This document shows, piece after piece, positions 8,143-14,771 of a stretch of DNA of 43,472 nucleotides. The translations under genes were made by a program, and so were the position numbers. The notes beneath the pieces were generated by a model. It searched no databases, was not told the origin of the DNA, and worked only from the letters and a program-made list of their open reading frames with translations. Where the stretch lies: NCBI GenBank assembly GCA_018711685.1, contig DVHZ01000005.1:1-43472 (forward strand). The letters are read 5' to 3'. This DNA comes from Candidatus Excrementavichristensenella intestinipullorum (GTDB lineage Bacteria > Bacillota > Clostridia > Christensenellales > Aristaeellaceae). How positions within the stretch are numbered: the first letter of the stretch is position 1; each line of letters begins with the position of its first letter.

Positions 8143-9430
8143 GGACTGGCGGGGCCTGGCGGGCAGGCTGGGCAAAAAACTGTGGGCCTCCTTGTCCAAT
8201 AACCTATGGCTGAAGCTGCTCAGCGTGGTATTGGCTCTGTTCCTGTGGAGCTATGTGATCTCCACCACCCCCAGCATCACCCGGGATAAGACCTTGAGCG
8301 ACATCAGCATCACCGTCACCGGCCAGTCGGTGCTGGAGGACAGCCGGGGCCTGGCGGTGCTCACCGATCTCAACGCCCTGGAAAGCGCCCGGGTGCGGGT
8401 GCGGGTTTCCCAGTCCAGCTATGCCCAGGTCACCAGCGACAACGTGCGGGTGGAGTTGGATTTGTCCAGCATCCGCCAGGAGGGCAAGCAGTCGGTACGG
8501 CTCCAGGGCAGCACCACCTACGGTTCGGTGGTGGAGGTCTACCCCCAGTACATCGACCTGGAAGTGGAAAAGCGGGATCAGCGCTATGTGCCGGTGAACG
8601 TGGAGCTCACCGGGGTGGATACCACCAGCTATTGGTACTCGGTATCCTCTCGCAATCCATCCCAGGTGGTGGTCAGCGGACCCACCAGCCTGGTTAAGAC
8701 CGTGTCCTCGGCCCAAGTGCTTTTGGACGTGTCCGGGCTCACCGAAACCCATTCCTGGGAGGAGGGCTTCCAGCTGCTGGACGCCCAGCAGCAGGAAATT
8801 CCCGGAGCCTTGTCGGTGTCCACCTCCTCGGTGCGGGTGACGGTAGAGGTATACCCCATCCGGGTGCTCACCCTGAGTCAGGAGGCGGACCAGCTCACCA
8901 GCGGCCAGGTGCCCGAGGGGTATAGGGTGGACCAGGTGGAGGTGAACCCCACCCAAGTGGTGGTGGCCGCGGAGCAGGCGCTGCTGGACGGGCTCACCGA
9001 ACTGACCATTGAGCCGGTGGATTTAACCGGCGCTACCCAGACCTTCACCGCTATCGCCCGGGTACAGACCCTCAAGGGCATCAAGTACCTGTCCAGCGAC
9101 GAGGTGTCGGTGACGGTGACCATCTCCGAGCAGGAACTGACCAAGCGCTTTAGCAACGTGAGCCTGAACCTGGAGAACCAACCCCAGGGTATGTGGGCGG
9201 TGCCTTCGGCTAAGCGGCTGGACGTGAAGGTGACCGGTCCCTATTCCCTGGTGAGTCAGCTCATTCGGGAGGATATCCAGGCTACGGTGGACCTGGCCGG
9301 GCTCACTCAGGGCCAGTACGAATTGCCCGTGGAAATCGCCGTGGATAACTATCCCGATTTGGCCTGCAGCGCACAGCCTGCCACCATCACCGTGACGGTG
9401 AGTCAGGAGACCTCCGGCCAGAATGGATAG
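8129..9430 (+). CDS. cdaR: YbbR-domain protein CdaR, regulator of CdaA
   Basis: 433 residues from ATG 8129, which sits behind GAGGAGG and overlaps cdaA by 14 bases. The frame is open further upstream inside cdaA but has no better start. One membrane segment (about 25-43, NNLWLKLLSVVLALFLWSYV, the classic YbbR anchor) is followed by an extracellular region of tandem YbbR beta domains. At least four repeats can be followed by the recurring V.V..TG/SGP.S.V and Y.V..V...P..V.V patterns. The family binds and modulates CdaA from outside the membrane. In many Firmicutes the next gene is glmM; here it is not. Confidence 0.93.
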   Translation: MKKNKDWRGLAGRLGKKLWASLSNNLWLKLLSVVLALFLWSYVISTTPSITRDKTLSDISITVTGQSVLEDSRGLAVLTDLNALESARVRVRVSQSSYAQVTSDNVRVELDLSSIRQEGKQSVRLQGSTTYGSVVEVYPQYIDLEVEKRDQRYVPVNVELTGVDTTSYWYSVSSRNPSQVVVSGPTSLVKTVSSAQVLLDVSGLTETHSWEEGFQLLDAQQQEIPGALSVSTSSVRVTVEVYPIRVLTLSQEADQLTSGQVPEGYRVDQVEVNPTQVVVAAEQALLDGLTELTIEPVDLTGATQTFTAIARVQTLKGIKYLSSDEVSVTVTISEQELTKRFSNVSLNLENQPQGMWAVPSAKRLDVKVTGPYSLVSQLIREDIQATVDLAGLTQGQYELPVEIAVDNYPDLACSAQPATITVTVSQETSGQNG

Positions 9431-9453
9431 CCGGCACATAATGAGGAGATAAT

Positions 9454-10722
9454 ATGGGACAAGCGGGTTACGCGGAAAATTTCGTGGAGTTGATGCTGGG
9501 CTGGATGCGCCAGATGGCCAGCTCCATTGCCGGCCTCTTTCAGTCCGGCGGCGGCCAGTCCGGCGGCAAGGCGCTGCTGGACTGGTTTTCCGCCCATTGG
9601 CTCGGCCTGTTGCTGGTGCTCATTGCCATCGGCGTGGCGGTGGACTGGATCGTATGGATGATCCGGTGGCGGCCGTATTGGCTGTGGTTCCACAAGCGGC
9701 GGGTGATCCTGGATGACGGTGTGGACCATGACTTCGGCCAGGACGAGCTGCTGCGGCGCTACGGCGTCCGGGAGGATAGCCCCCGCTTCCACAGCCGGGC
9801 CCTGCCCCGAGAGGACGATCTGGACGATCCGGATACCCTGGCGGACTATTACATGGAGGACGGCGAGGATCAGGAGGGCTACGAAGCCTACGTCCAGGAT
9901 GAGGACGGGGACCTGCCCTACGAGGACGAGGACCTGTCCTACGAGGACGGGGACCTGCCCTACGAGGACGAGGACCCGTCCTACGAGGACGAGGACCCGC
10001 CTTACGAGGACGGAGACCTGCCCTACGAGGACGGGGATCTGGGGAATCAGGAGTCGGAGGACCAGCCTTGGCCGGGGTTAGAGGCTTCCCGTGGAGAGGG
10101 GGAGTGGGATAGGCAGGATGATCCCAAAGGCGAGTTTGGCACAATTCCCCTGGACCCGATCCAGCCGGCATTTGGCCGGGATGGGGCGGAGTATGGCGGG
10201 CCCCAAGATGACGGGGATGGGGAAGACGGCGGCCTGGAGGATGACCAGGACGGCGAGGAAGACCGCCGGGAGCCGGAGGCGGCGAAATCTCGAAGCGCCA
10301 GGCGAGAAGGCCGGTTGGCGGGGATATGGGCCAAGGTCAAGGAATCGGAAGATCAATGGGAGGACCTGCCCGCCAAGAAGCCCCGGCGCTCCCTGTTCGG
10401 GCGCAAGCGCCAGGAGGAGGAAGAGGACCCCTTCGCGGTGGACGACAAGGCGTTCCGGGACCTGGACGACGATTTCCTCCAGGTGGTGTCCGAGGAGCCC
10501 CATCCCGAGGCGGAGGAGGATATCCGCATCTACGCCCGGCCTGAAGCCCGGCGGCAGGTGGAACTGGAGCCCCTGGAGATTTCGCCCCAGGCGGGGGAAC
10601 AGGAGGAATACGACGAGCGCATCGGCTACCAGAGCAGCTTCGCGCCCCTGTCGGGCACGGCGCGCAGCCGCAAGGCGCGGCGCAAGAAGCAGGCTGAACA
10701 GCAGGAGGACGAGCAGGATTGA
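9454..10722 (+). CDS. membrane-anchored, highly acidic repeat protein, unknown
   Basis: 422 residues; ATG preceded by GAGGAG. Residues 1-45 form a short amphipathic/Gly-rich region; a membrane segment lies at about 48-68 (LGLLLVLIAIGVAVDWIVWM), followed by RWRPYWLWF and a long soluble part. About residues 150-200 consist of six to seven copies of a seven-residue unit of the form (P/S)YED(E/G)D(L/P). The following 220 residues remain strongly charged, with acidic and basic blocks (GRKRQEEEEDPF, KARRKKQAEQQEDEQD), and look largely disordered. No enzymatic domain is recognised. It sits 23 bases behind cdaR and its stop overlaps the next gene, so it belongs to the c-di-AMP operon. A scaffold or ion/cation-binding role is a guess. 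Confidence 0.75.
   Translation: MGQAGYAENFVELMLGWMRQMASSIAGLFQSGGGQSGGKALLDWFSAHWLGLLLVLIAIGVAVDWIVWMIRWRPYWLWFHKRRVILDDGVDHDFGQDELLRRYGVREDSPRFHSRALPREDDLDDPDTLADYYMEDGEDQEGYEAYVQDEDGDLPYEDEDLSYEDGDLPYEDEDPSYEDEDPPYEDGDLPYEDGDLGNQESEDQPWPGLEASRGEGEWDRQDDPKGEFGTIPLDPIQPAFGRDGAEYGGPQDDGDGEDGGLEDDQDGEEDRREPEAAKSRSARREGRLAGIWAKVKESEDQWEDLPAKKPRRSLFGRKRQEEEEDPFAVDDKAFRDLDDDFLQVVSEEPHPEAEEDIRIYARPEARRQVELEPLEISPQAGEQEEYDERIGYQSSFAPLSGTARSRKARRKKQAEQQEDEQD
9901..10042 (+). repeat. 21-bp tandem repeat encoding the acidic heptad
   Basis: The unit ccctacgaggacgaggacct recurs with period 21, about six to seven times, with scattered single-base differences that keep the seven-residue Tyr-Glu-Asp pattern. 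Such repeats expand and shrink by slippage, so copy number may differ between strains. Confidence 0.85.
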
Positions 10723-11402
10723 ATTTCGCGCCTTGGAACACGGGCAGCCGGATAAAGGCCGTGGTGGGCCACTACGGCAGCGGCAAGACCGAGTTTTCCC
10801 TGAACATGGCCCTGGCCGCCAGGGCGGCGGGGCGGCGGGCCCTGGTGGCGGATATGGACATCGTCAACCCCTTTTTTCGCAGCGCCGAGCAGGGGGAGCG
10901 GCTGAAGCGGGCGGGGGTGGAGCTCATCGCGCCGCCCTACGCCCTCACCGGGGTGGACCTTCCGGTGCTCAGTCCGGAGATATACGCCATCTTTGAACAG
11001 CCGGAGCGCTTCTGCGTGCTGGACGTGGGAGGCGACGACGCGGGAGCGGCGGCCCTGGGCGGGCTGAGCGGCCGGCTAGCCGCCCAGGGGGCGGACCTTT
11101 ACTACGTGGTCAATCCCTACCGCCCCTTTTCCAACACCGTGGAGCGGGTGATGGAGATGATGGAGCGCATCCAGCGCCGCGCCCGGCTCCAGGTCACCGG
11201 GCTGGTGAACAACGCCAACCTGGGGGAGGAGACTGGGGCGGAGGAACTGCTGGAGGGCCGGACGCTGCTGGAAAAGGTGTCCCGCCGGTGCGGGGTGCCG
11301 GTGGTGTGCGAGTGCGGCTTTGAAGGGGTGCTGCAGCAGCTGCCCCCGGGGCCGCCCAGCTTTCCCATCGCCCGGTATCTGATGCCGGAGTGGCTGCTAT
11401 GA
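10719..11402 (+). CDS. P-loop nucleotide-binding protein (ParA/MinD/CobQ-like)
   Basis: 227 residues from TTG 10719 (AGGAGG at 10703-10708), overlapping the stop of the acidic protein gene. Walker A GHYGSGKTE lies at about 17-25, followed by SLNMALAARAAGRRALVADMDIVNPFFRS, the deviant switch region typical of SIMIBI-class ATPases. Further on are LDVGGDDAGAAAL (Walker B-like) and VVNPYRPFS. These suggest a MinD/ParA/CooC-like ATP-binding protein that may work as a dimer. No lysine-rich membrane-targeting helix is visible at the C-terminus. The partner could be the acidic protein or the glycosyltransferase; the function is unknown. Confidence 0.75.
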   Translation: MNFAPWNTGSRIKAVVGHYGSGKTEFSLNMALAARAAGRRALVADMDIVNPFFRSAEQGERLKRAGVELIAPPYALTGVDLPVLSPEIYAIFEQPERFCVLDVGGDDAGAAALGGLSGRLAAQGADLYYVVNPYRPFSNTVERVMEMMERIQRRARLQVTGLVNNANLGEETGAEELLEGRTLLEKVSRRCGVPVVCECGFEGVLQQLPPGPPSFPIARYLMPEWLL

Positions 11403-12682
11403 GGGGAACGCAGCTCCTTTCCCTGGGCATAAACCTGCTGTGCTGCGGGGCCATGGGCTTTTTGCTGGTGGTGCTGCTGGCGCGGTATTTTGTGCGCCCC
11501 TTCCGAGAGGACGCGCTGGGGGCGCTGTGTCCCGGCGGCCTCCGCTCCAGGGCGGGCCGGAGGCTGGAAACCGGGCGGATGCTGGCATTTGTGGCCGCGG
11601 CCTTTGTGGTGTCGCGGCTTTTGGTGTATGTGGTGGGATTGGCCTGGGCCTTTGCCGTGGGCCAAAGCGGAACCTATCTGGAGGACCCCCTGTCCCTATG
11701 GGTGCGCTGGGACGCCCGGCACTACGTGGGCCTGGCGGAGAACTGGTACGTGAACGAAGGAGACGCCCGGTACCATCTGGTGTTTTTCCCCCTGTATCCC
11801 CTGGCGGTGCGGGCGCTGAGCCTGGCCTTTTCCCTGGACGCGGCGGCGGCGGGCACGCTATTGTCCAACGCCTGCCTGCTGGTCTGTGCCTGGGCCATGT
11901 ACCGGCTGGTGGAATTGGGCCAGGGCCAGGAGGCGGGACGGCGGGCGGTCACCTTTCTGCTCTTCGCGCCCATGAGCTTTTTTTTCTCCATCCCCTACAG
12001 CGAATCCCTCTTTCTCATGCTGTGCCTGCTGTGCGTGCTGTGCGCCCGAAAACGGCGGATGGCCCTGGCGGTGCTGCTGGGCGCCCTGGCCGCCAACGCC
12101 CGGATATTGGGCGTGCTGTGCGCCGTGCCCATTTACTATGAATACCTGCTCATGGTGAAGGAAAAAAAGGGCGGCTGGCCCATGGCCCTGGGCTGCGTTC
12201 TGCGCACCATGCCGGTGCTGCTGGGCTTGGGGGCCTACCTGCTTTTGAACTACCAGGTGAGCGGCGATCCCTTTCGCTTCCTCGCCTACCAGAAGGAGCA
12301 CTGGTACCAGCAGATGGGCAGCCTGTGGAACACCCTCAGCTATACCCTGTCCGGGGCGCTGTCCTATCCCGACCAGGCGCTGCGCCTGGGCACCTGGATT
12401 CCCCAGACGCTGTATATCCTCTGCTGCATCGGGCTGCTGCTATGGCTGTTCCGGCGGATAGACCCGGCGGAGGGCGCCTACGCCCTGCTGTACATCTATA
12501 TCGCCGTATCCCCCACCTGGCTGTTGTCCGGGTCCCGCTACCTGACGGCCATGTACGCCCTGTATCCCATGCTGGCCATGGCGGCCCGCCGGAAAGCCTG
12601 GGAATACGCGCTGCTCTCCCTCAGCGTTGCGGGAAGCTGCTATTTCATCTATATGTACCTGTTCACCGGCGGATTGATGTAG
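11399..12682 (+). CDS. PIG-V-like integral membrane glycosyltransferase
   Basis: 427 residues from ATG 11399, overlapping the previous stop (ATGA) with GGAG eight bases before. About ten hydrophobic segments span the whole chain. The first outside loop contains WVRWDARHYVGLAENWY, then YHLVFFPLYPLAVRAL, close to the WD..HY...A..GY....FFPLYP hallmark of PIG-V/GT-C mannosyltransferases. FFSIPYSESLFL, also family-like, follows. These enzymes move a sugar from a lipid-linked donor to an acceptor on the outer face of the membrane; the Asp of WDARHY is the likely catalytic residue. Donor and acceptor here are unknown. It is the last gene of the cdaA operon. Confidence 0.82.
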   Translation: MRGTQLLSLGINLLCCGAMGFLLVVLLARYFVRPFREDALGALCPGGLRSRAGRRLETGRMLAFVAAAFVVSRLLVYVVGLAWAFAVGQSGTYLEDPLSLWVRWDARHYVGLAENWYVNEGDARYHLVFFPLYPLAVRALSLAFSLDAAAAGTLLSNACLLVCAWAMYRLVELGQGQEAGRRAVTFLLFAPMSFFFSIPYSESLFLMLCLLCVLCARKRRMALAVLLGALAANARILGVLCAVPIYYEYLLMVKEKKGGWPMALGCVLRTMPVLLGLGAYLLLNYQVSGDPFRFLAYQKEHWYQQMGSLWNTLSYTLSGALSYPDQALRLGTWIPQTLYILCCIGLLLWLFRRIDPAEGAYALLYIYIAVSPTWLLSGSRYLTAMYALYPMLAMAARRKAWEYALLSLSVAGSCYFIYMYLFTGGLM

Positions 12683-12779
12683 ACGGCGGCCCGCCGCCGC
12701 AATGCTGGCCGGAGCCCCGCCGCGCCTGTTGGGCCGGGGAGCGGCGCTCGGTCTAAGGGCTTGGCAGGGCGGAGCTGGA

Positions 12780-12814
12780 CAGGGGGTCCCGGGGGGCGGA
12801 GCCCCCCGGGTTTT
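12780..12814 (+). terminator. intrinsic terminator made of a recurring palindrome
   Basis: A perfect 10-bp stem CCCGGGGGGC (12788-12797) / GCCCCCCGGG (12801-12810) with loop gga, followed by TTTT. It ends the cdaA operon. Bases 12780-12810 are nearly identical to 26145-26173, so the terminator is also one copy of a dispersed palindrome family. Confidence 0.75.
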
Positions 12815-12848
12815 GCGTGCCCGCGGCCGAAGGCGGCGGGCACGCTTT
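12815..12848 (+). terminator. second hairpin directly after the first
   Basis: GCGTGCCCGC (12815-12824) pairs with GCGGGCACGC (12836-12845), followed by TTT. With the preceding hairpin it forms a tandem 3' end that also separates the cdaA operon from the converging small gene ending at 12857. Confidence 0.6.
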
Positions 12849-12856
12849 AGGGGGAG

Positions 12857-13117
12857 TTAGCGCCAGCGCTTACAGGAGACCCATTCTCCGTTGCACCAGC
12901 AGTAGCGGGGGCGCTTGACGCACAAAATCAGGTTGCCGCAGTTGTCGCTGCCCATCACCCGCACGGTAAATTCCTCGTTGCAGGGGTTGGGGCATTCCGG
13001 TGGGCAGGGGGGCGGACAGGGCGGGGGGCAAGGTGGCGAGGGCGGCTTGGGGGGACGGCAGCAGGGATAGAGGCTGCCGGGCGGGGGAAAACGGCTGGGC
13101 GCATCCCAAAAGCTCAT
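12857..13117 (-). CDS. small Cys/Pro-rich protein, unknown
   Basis: 86 residues from ATG 13117 (MSFWDAPSRF), chosen because AAAGGA lies about nine bases upstream; other in-frame ATGs up to 13216 would extend it. After PPGSLYPCC the chain runs through repeated Pro-Cys units (PPCPPPCPPPCPPECPNPC). It then has a compact C-terminal part with CGN, CVKRPRYCWCNGEWVSCKRW. About twelve cysteines in 86 residues suggest metal binding or disulfide cross-linking. Comparable Pro/Cys-rich small proteins occur in spore coats or surfaces of Firmicutes, but this is inference. It is monocistronic and convergent with the cdaA operon. Confidence 0.6.
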   Translation of the reverse strand: MSFWDAPSRFPPPGSLYPCCRPPKPPSPPCPPPCPPPCPPECPNPCNEEFTVRVMGSDNCGNLILCVKRPRYCWCNGEWVSCKRWR

Positions 13118-13136
13118 AAAATTCATCCTTTCCGCG

Positions 13137-13178
13137 GGGCTAAGCCCCATGTATCGTTTCCGGGGGCCCGAGGCCCCC
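13137..13178 (-). repeat. paired hairpins in the leader of the Cys/Pro-rich gene
   Basis: GGGGC/GCCCC around a three-base loop (13137-13149) and GGGGGCC/GGCCCCC around cga (13162-13178) lie just upstream of the minus-strand start. The 9-mer CCCCATGTA also appears twice here. They may be 5'-leader structure or part of the dispersed palindrome family; no U tract follows on the minus strand. Confidence 0.4.
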
Positions 13179-13299
13179 ATGTACCCTATGAAGGGGCGGG
13201 GAGCGGGGTGCGGCAAGGGCCGATTTTACACGGCGGTTGTTTCTTTATGCACCGGCACATGATAGGATAAAGGGACATATTGGCTATGGGGGATGGGGT

Positions 13300-13977
13300 A
13301 TGAAATTCCATACGATACTCTTTGATCTGGACGGAACGCTGCTCAACACCCTGGAGGACCTGACCGACAGCACCAATTACGCCATGGAGCAGATGGGCTA
13401 TCCCCGCCACACCCTGGAGGAGGTGCGCTCCTTCGTGAACAACGGCGCCCGGAAGCTGATTTTGGGCGCCTGCCCGCCGGGTACGCCGGAGGAGGAGATA
13501 GACCGGTGCCTGGGCATTTTCCAGGCGCACTACAAGACCCACCTGGAAGTGAAAACCAAGCCCTACCCGGGTATTCTTGAGCTGTTGGAGCAGCTTCAGG
13601 CGCGGGGGGTCAAGGTAGGAGTGGTCTCCAACAAGTTCGACGGGGCGGTGAAGCCCTTGTGCCAGCGCTACTTCGGCCAGCGCATCGGCGTGGCGGTAGG
13701 CGAACACGAGGCGGAAGGGGTGCGGCGCAAGCCCTGGCCGGATACGGTATTTGAGGCGCTGAAGGCGCTGAACGCCCCGGCGGAGGGGGCGCTGTATGTA
13801 GGGGATTCCGACGTGGATATCCTCACCGCCCGCAACGCCGGGCTGCCGTGCCTGTCGGTGAGCTGGGGGTTCAGGCCCCGGGAGAGTCTGGTGGCGGCGG
13901 GAGCCAAGTATATCGCCGACCGGGTGGAGGACTTTTTACCCGTAATGGAGCGCATGGAAGATGAATGCAAAGCCTGA
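13300..13977 (+). CDS. HAD-superfamily phosphatase, phosphoglycolate phosphatase-like
   Basis: 225 residues from ATG 13300 with GGGGG upstream; the frame stays open to 13237, but homologues start at the DxD strand. HAD motif I is FDLDGTLL (nucleophile D9, general acid D11), motif II is VVSNKFD, the motif III lysine is in RRKPWPDTV and motif IV is YVGDSDVDILTARNAG. The alpha-helical cap between motifs I and II is of the Gph/PgmB class (C1 cap). The conserved NNGARKLI in the cap fits phosphoglycolate phosphatases. It probably removes phosphate from 2-phosphoglycolate or a similar small metabolite. Its end overlaps the next gene by 17 bases. Confidence 0.88.
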   Translation: MKFHTILFDLDGTLLNTLEDLTDSTNYAMEQMGYPRHTLEEVRSFVNNGARKLILGACPPGTPEEEIDRCLGIFQAHYKTHLEVKTKPYPGILELLEQLQARGVKVGVVSNKFDGAVKPLCQRYFGQRIGVAVGEHEAEGVRRKPWPDTVFEALKALNAPAEGALYVGDSDVDILTARNAGLPCLSVSWGFRPRESLVAAGAKYIADRVEDFLPVMERMEDECKA

Positions 13978-14614
13978 ATTGCCGGAAGAAGTCAAAGGGG
14001 CCGAAAGCCCGGAAAAGAAGAAGCGGCGCTGGCTGGCCCTGGCGCTGGCCGTGGCCATGATCCTGGCGGTATGGAAGTTCTGGCTGCCCTATTGGGGCAT
14101 CAACGCCCAGGCGCTGCGGCAGATGCCCCGCCTGCACCAGGGGGATTATACCCAGGAGGTGGCGGTGTTTTCAGGACAATCCAAGTCGGTGGCCACCAGC
14201 GGGTGCGGCGCGGTGTGCATGGCCATGGCCATCTCCTACCTGCGCCATACCCAGGTATCGCCCCAGGACCTGTTCGCCTGGGCCTATGACCAGGGCTTCT
14301 ATTACGGCGACGGCCTGGGCCACGAGGCCCTCACCGCCATGGCGGAAAAATACGGCCTGCACAGCCAGTGGATCGACAACGACCAGCTGGGACAGGTGCG
14401 CTCCGCCCTGGAAAAGGGATATCCGGTGGTGGCCCACATGGGGCCGGGCACCTTCACCAAGGGGGGCCACTATATCCTGCTGCGAGGCGTGGAGGGGGAG
14501 GAAGTGCTGGTGAACGATCCCCAGAGCGAGGCCCTGAGCCAGCAGCCCCACAGCCTGGAGGACATCCGCCGCCAGCTGCGCCGGGAGAATTGCTTCATGA
14601 TCGTAAAGCCCTGA
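13961..14614 (+). CDS. membrane-anchored C39-like cysteine peptidase
   Basis: 217 residues, ATG inside the end of the phosphatase gene. A charged N-terminus (KSPEKKKRR-like) and one membrane segment at about 24-45 place the domain outside the cell. From about residue 75 it matches the peptidase C39-like (papain-fold) family: SGCGAVCMAMAISYL with the probable nucleophile C82, GLGHEALTAMAEKYGL, then GGHYILLRG with the histidine, and VLVNDP with the Asp. All three catalytic positions look intact. Bacteriocin-type C39 domains sit on ABC exporters; this one does not, so it is the stand-alone type found widely in Clostridia, with unknown substrate. Confidence 0.8.
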   Translation: MNAKPELPEEVKGAESPEKKKRRWLALALAVAMILAVWKFWLPYWGINAQALRQMPRLHQGDYTQEVAVFSGQSKSVATSGCGAVCMAMAISYLRHTQVSPQDLFAWAYDQGFYYGDGLGHEALTAMAEKYGLHSQWIDNDQLGQVRSALEKGYPVVAHMGPGTFTKGGHYILLRGVEGEEVLVNDPQSEALSQQPHSLEDIRRQLRRENCFMIVKP

Positions 14615-14771
14615 CAAAGGGGTCCCGCCGCGCCGGACGCCCGGAACAGGGCGGGCTCCCGAAAACCCCAGGCCCCAACCGCCGCCCGCGTCGGCCCAAC
14701 CGCTGGGGAGGCCGGGAAGCGCCGTCCGGGGCCAAGGCCCAAACGCCCAAACAGAGGGGAGATCAAAGCCC

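Noticed and set aside
9901-10042. Tandem repeat as a CRISPR array or assembly artefact
   Set aside because: The units are contiguous without spacers, keep the reading frame and differ by silent or conservative changes, as expected of a real coding repeat.
13118-13216. N-terminal extension of the Cys/Pro-rich protein to the ATG at 13216
   Set aside because: It would read through a stable hairpin region without a ribosome site; the ATG at 13117 has AAAGGA in place.
13237-13268. Promoter TTGTTT / TAGGAT for the HAD phosphatase
   Set aside because: Spacing of about 20 bases and poor -10 match; not strong enough to call.
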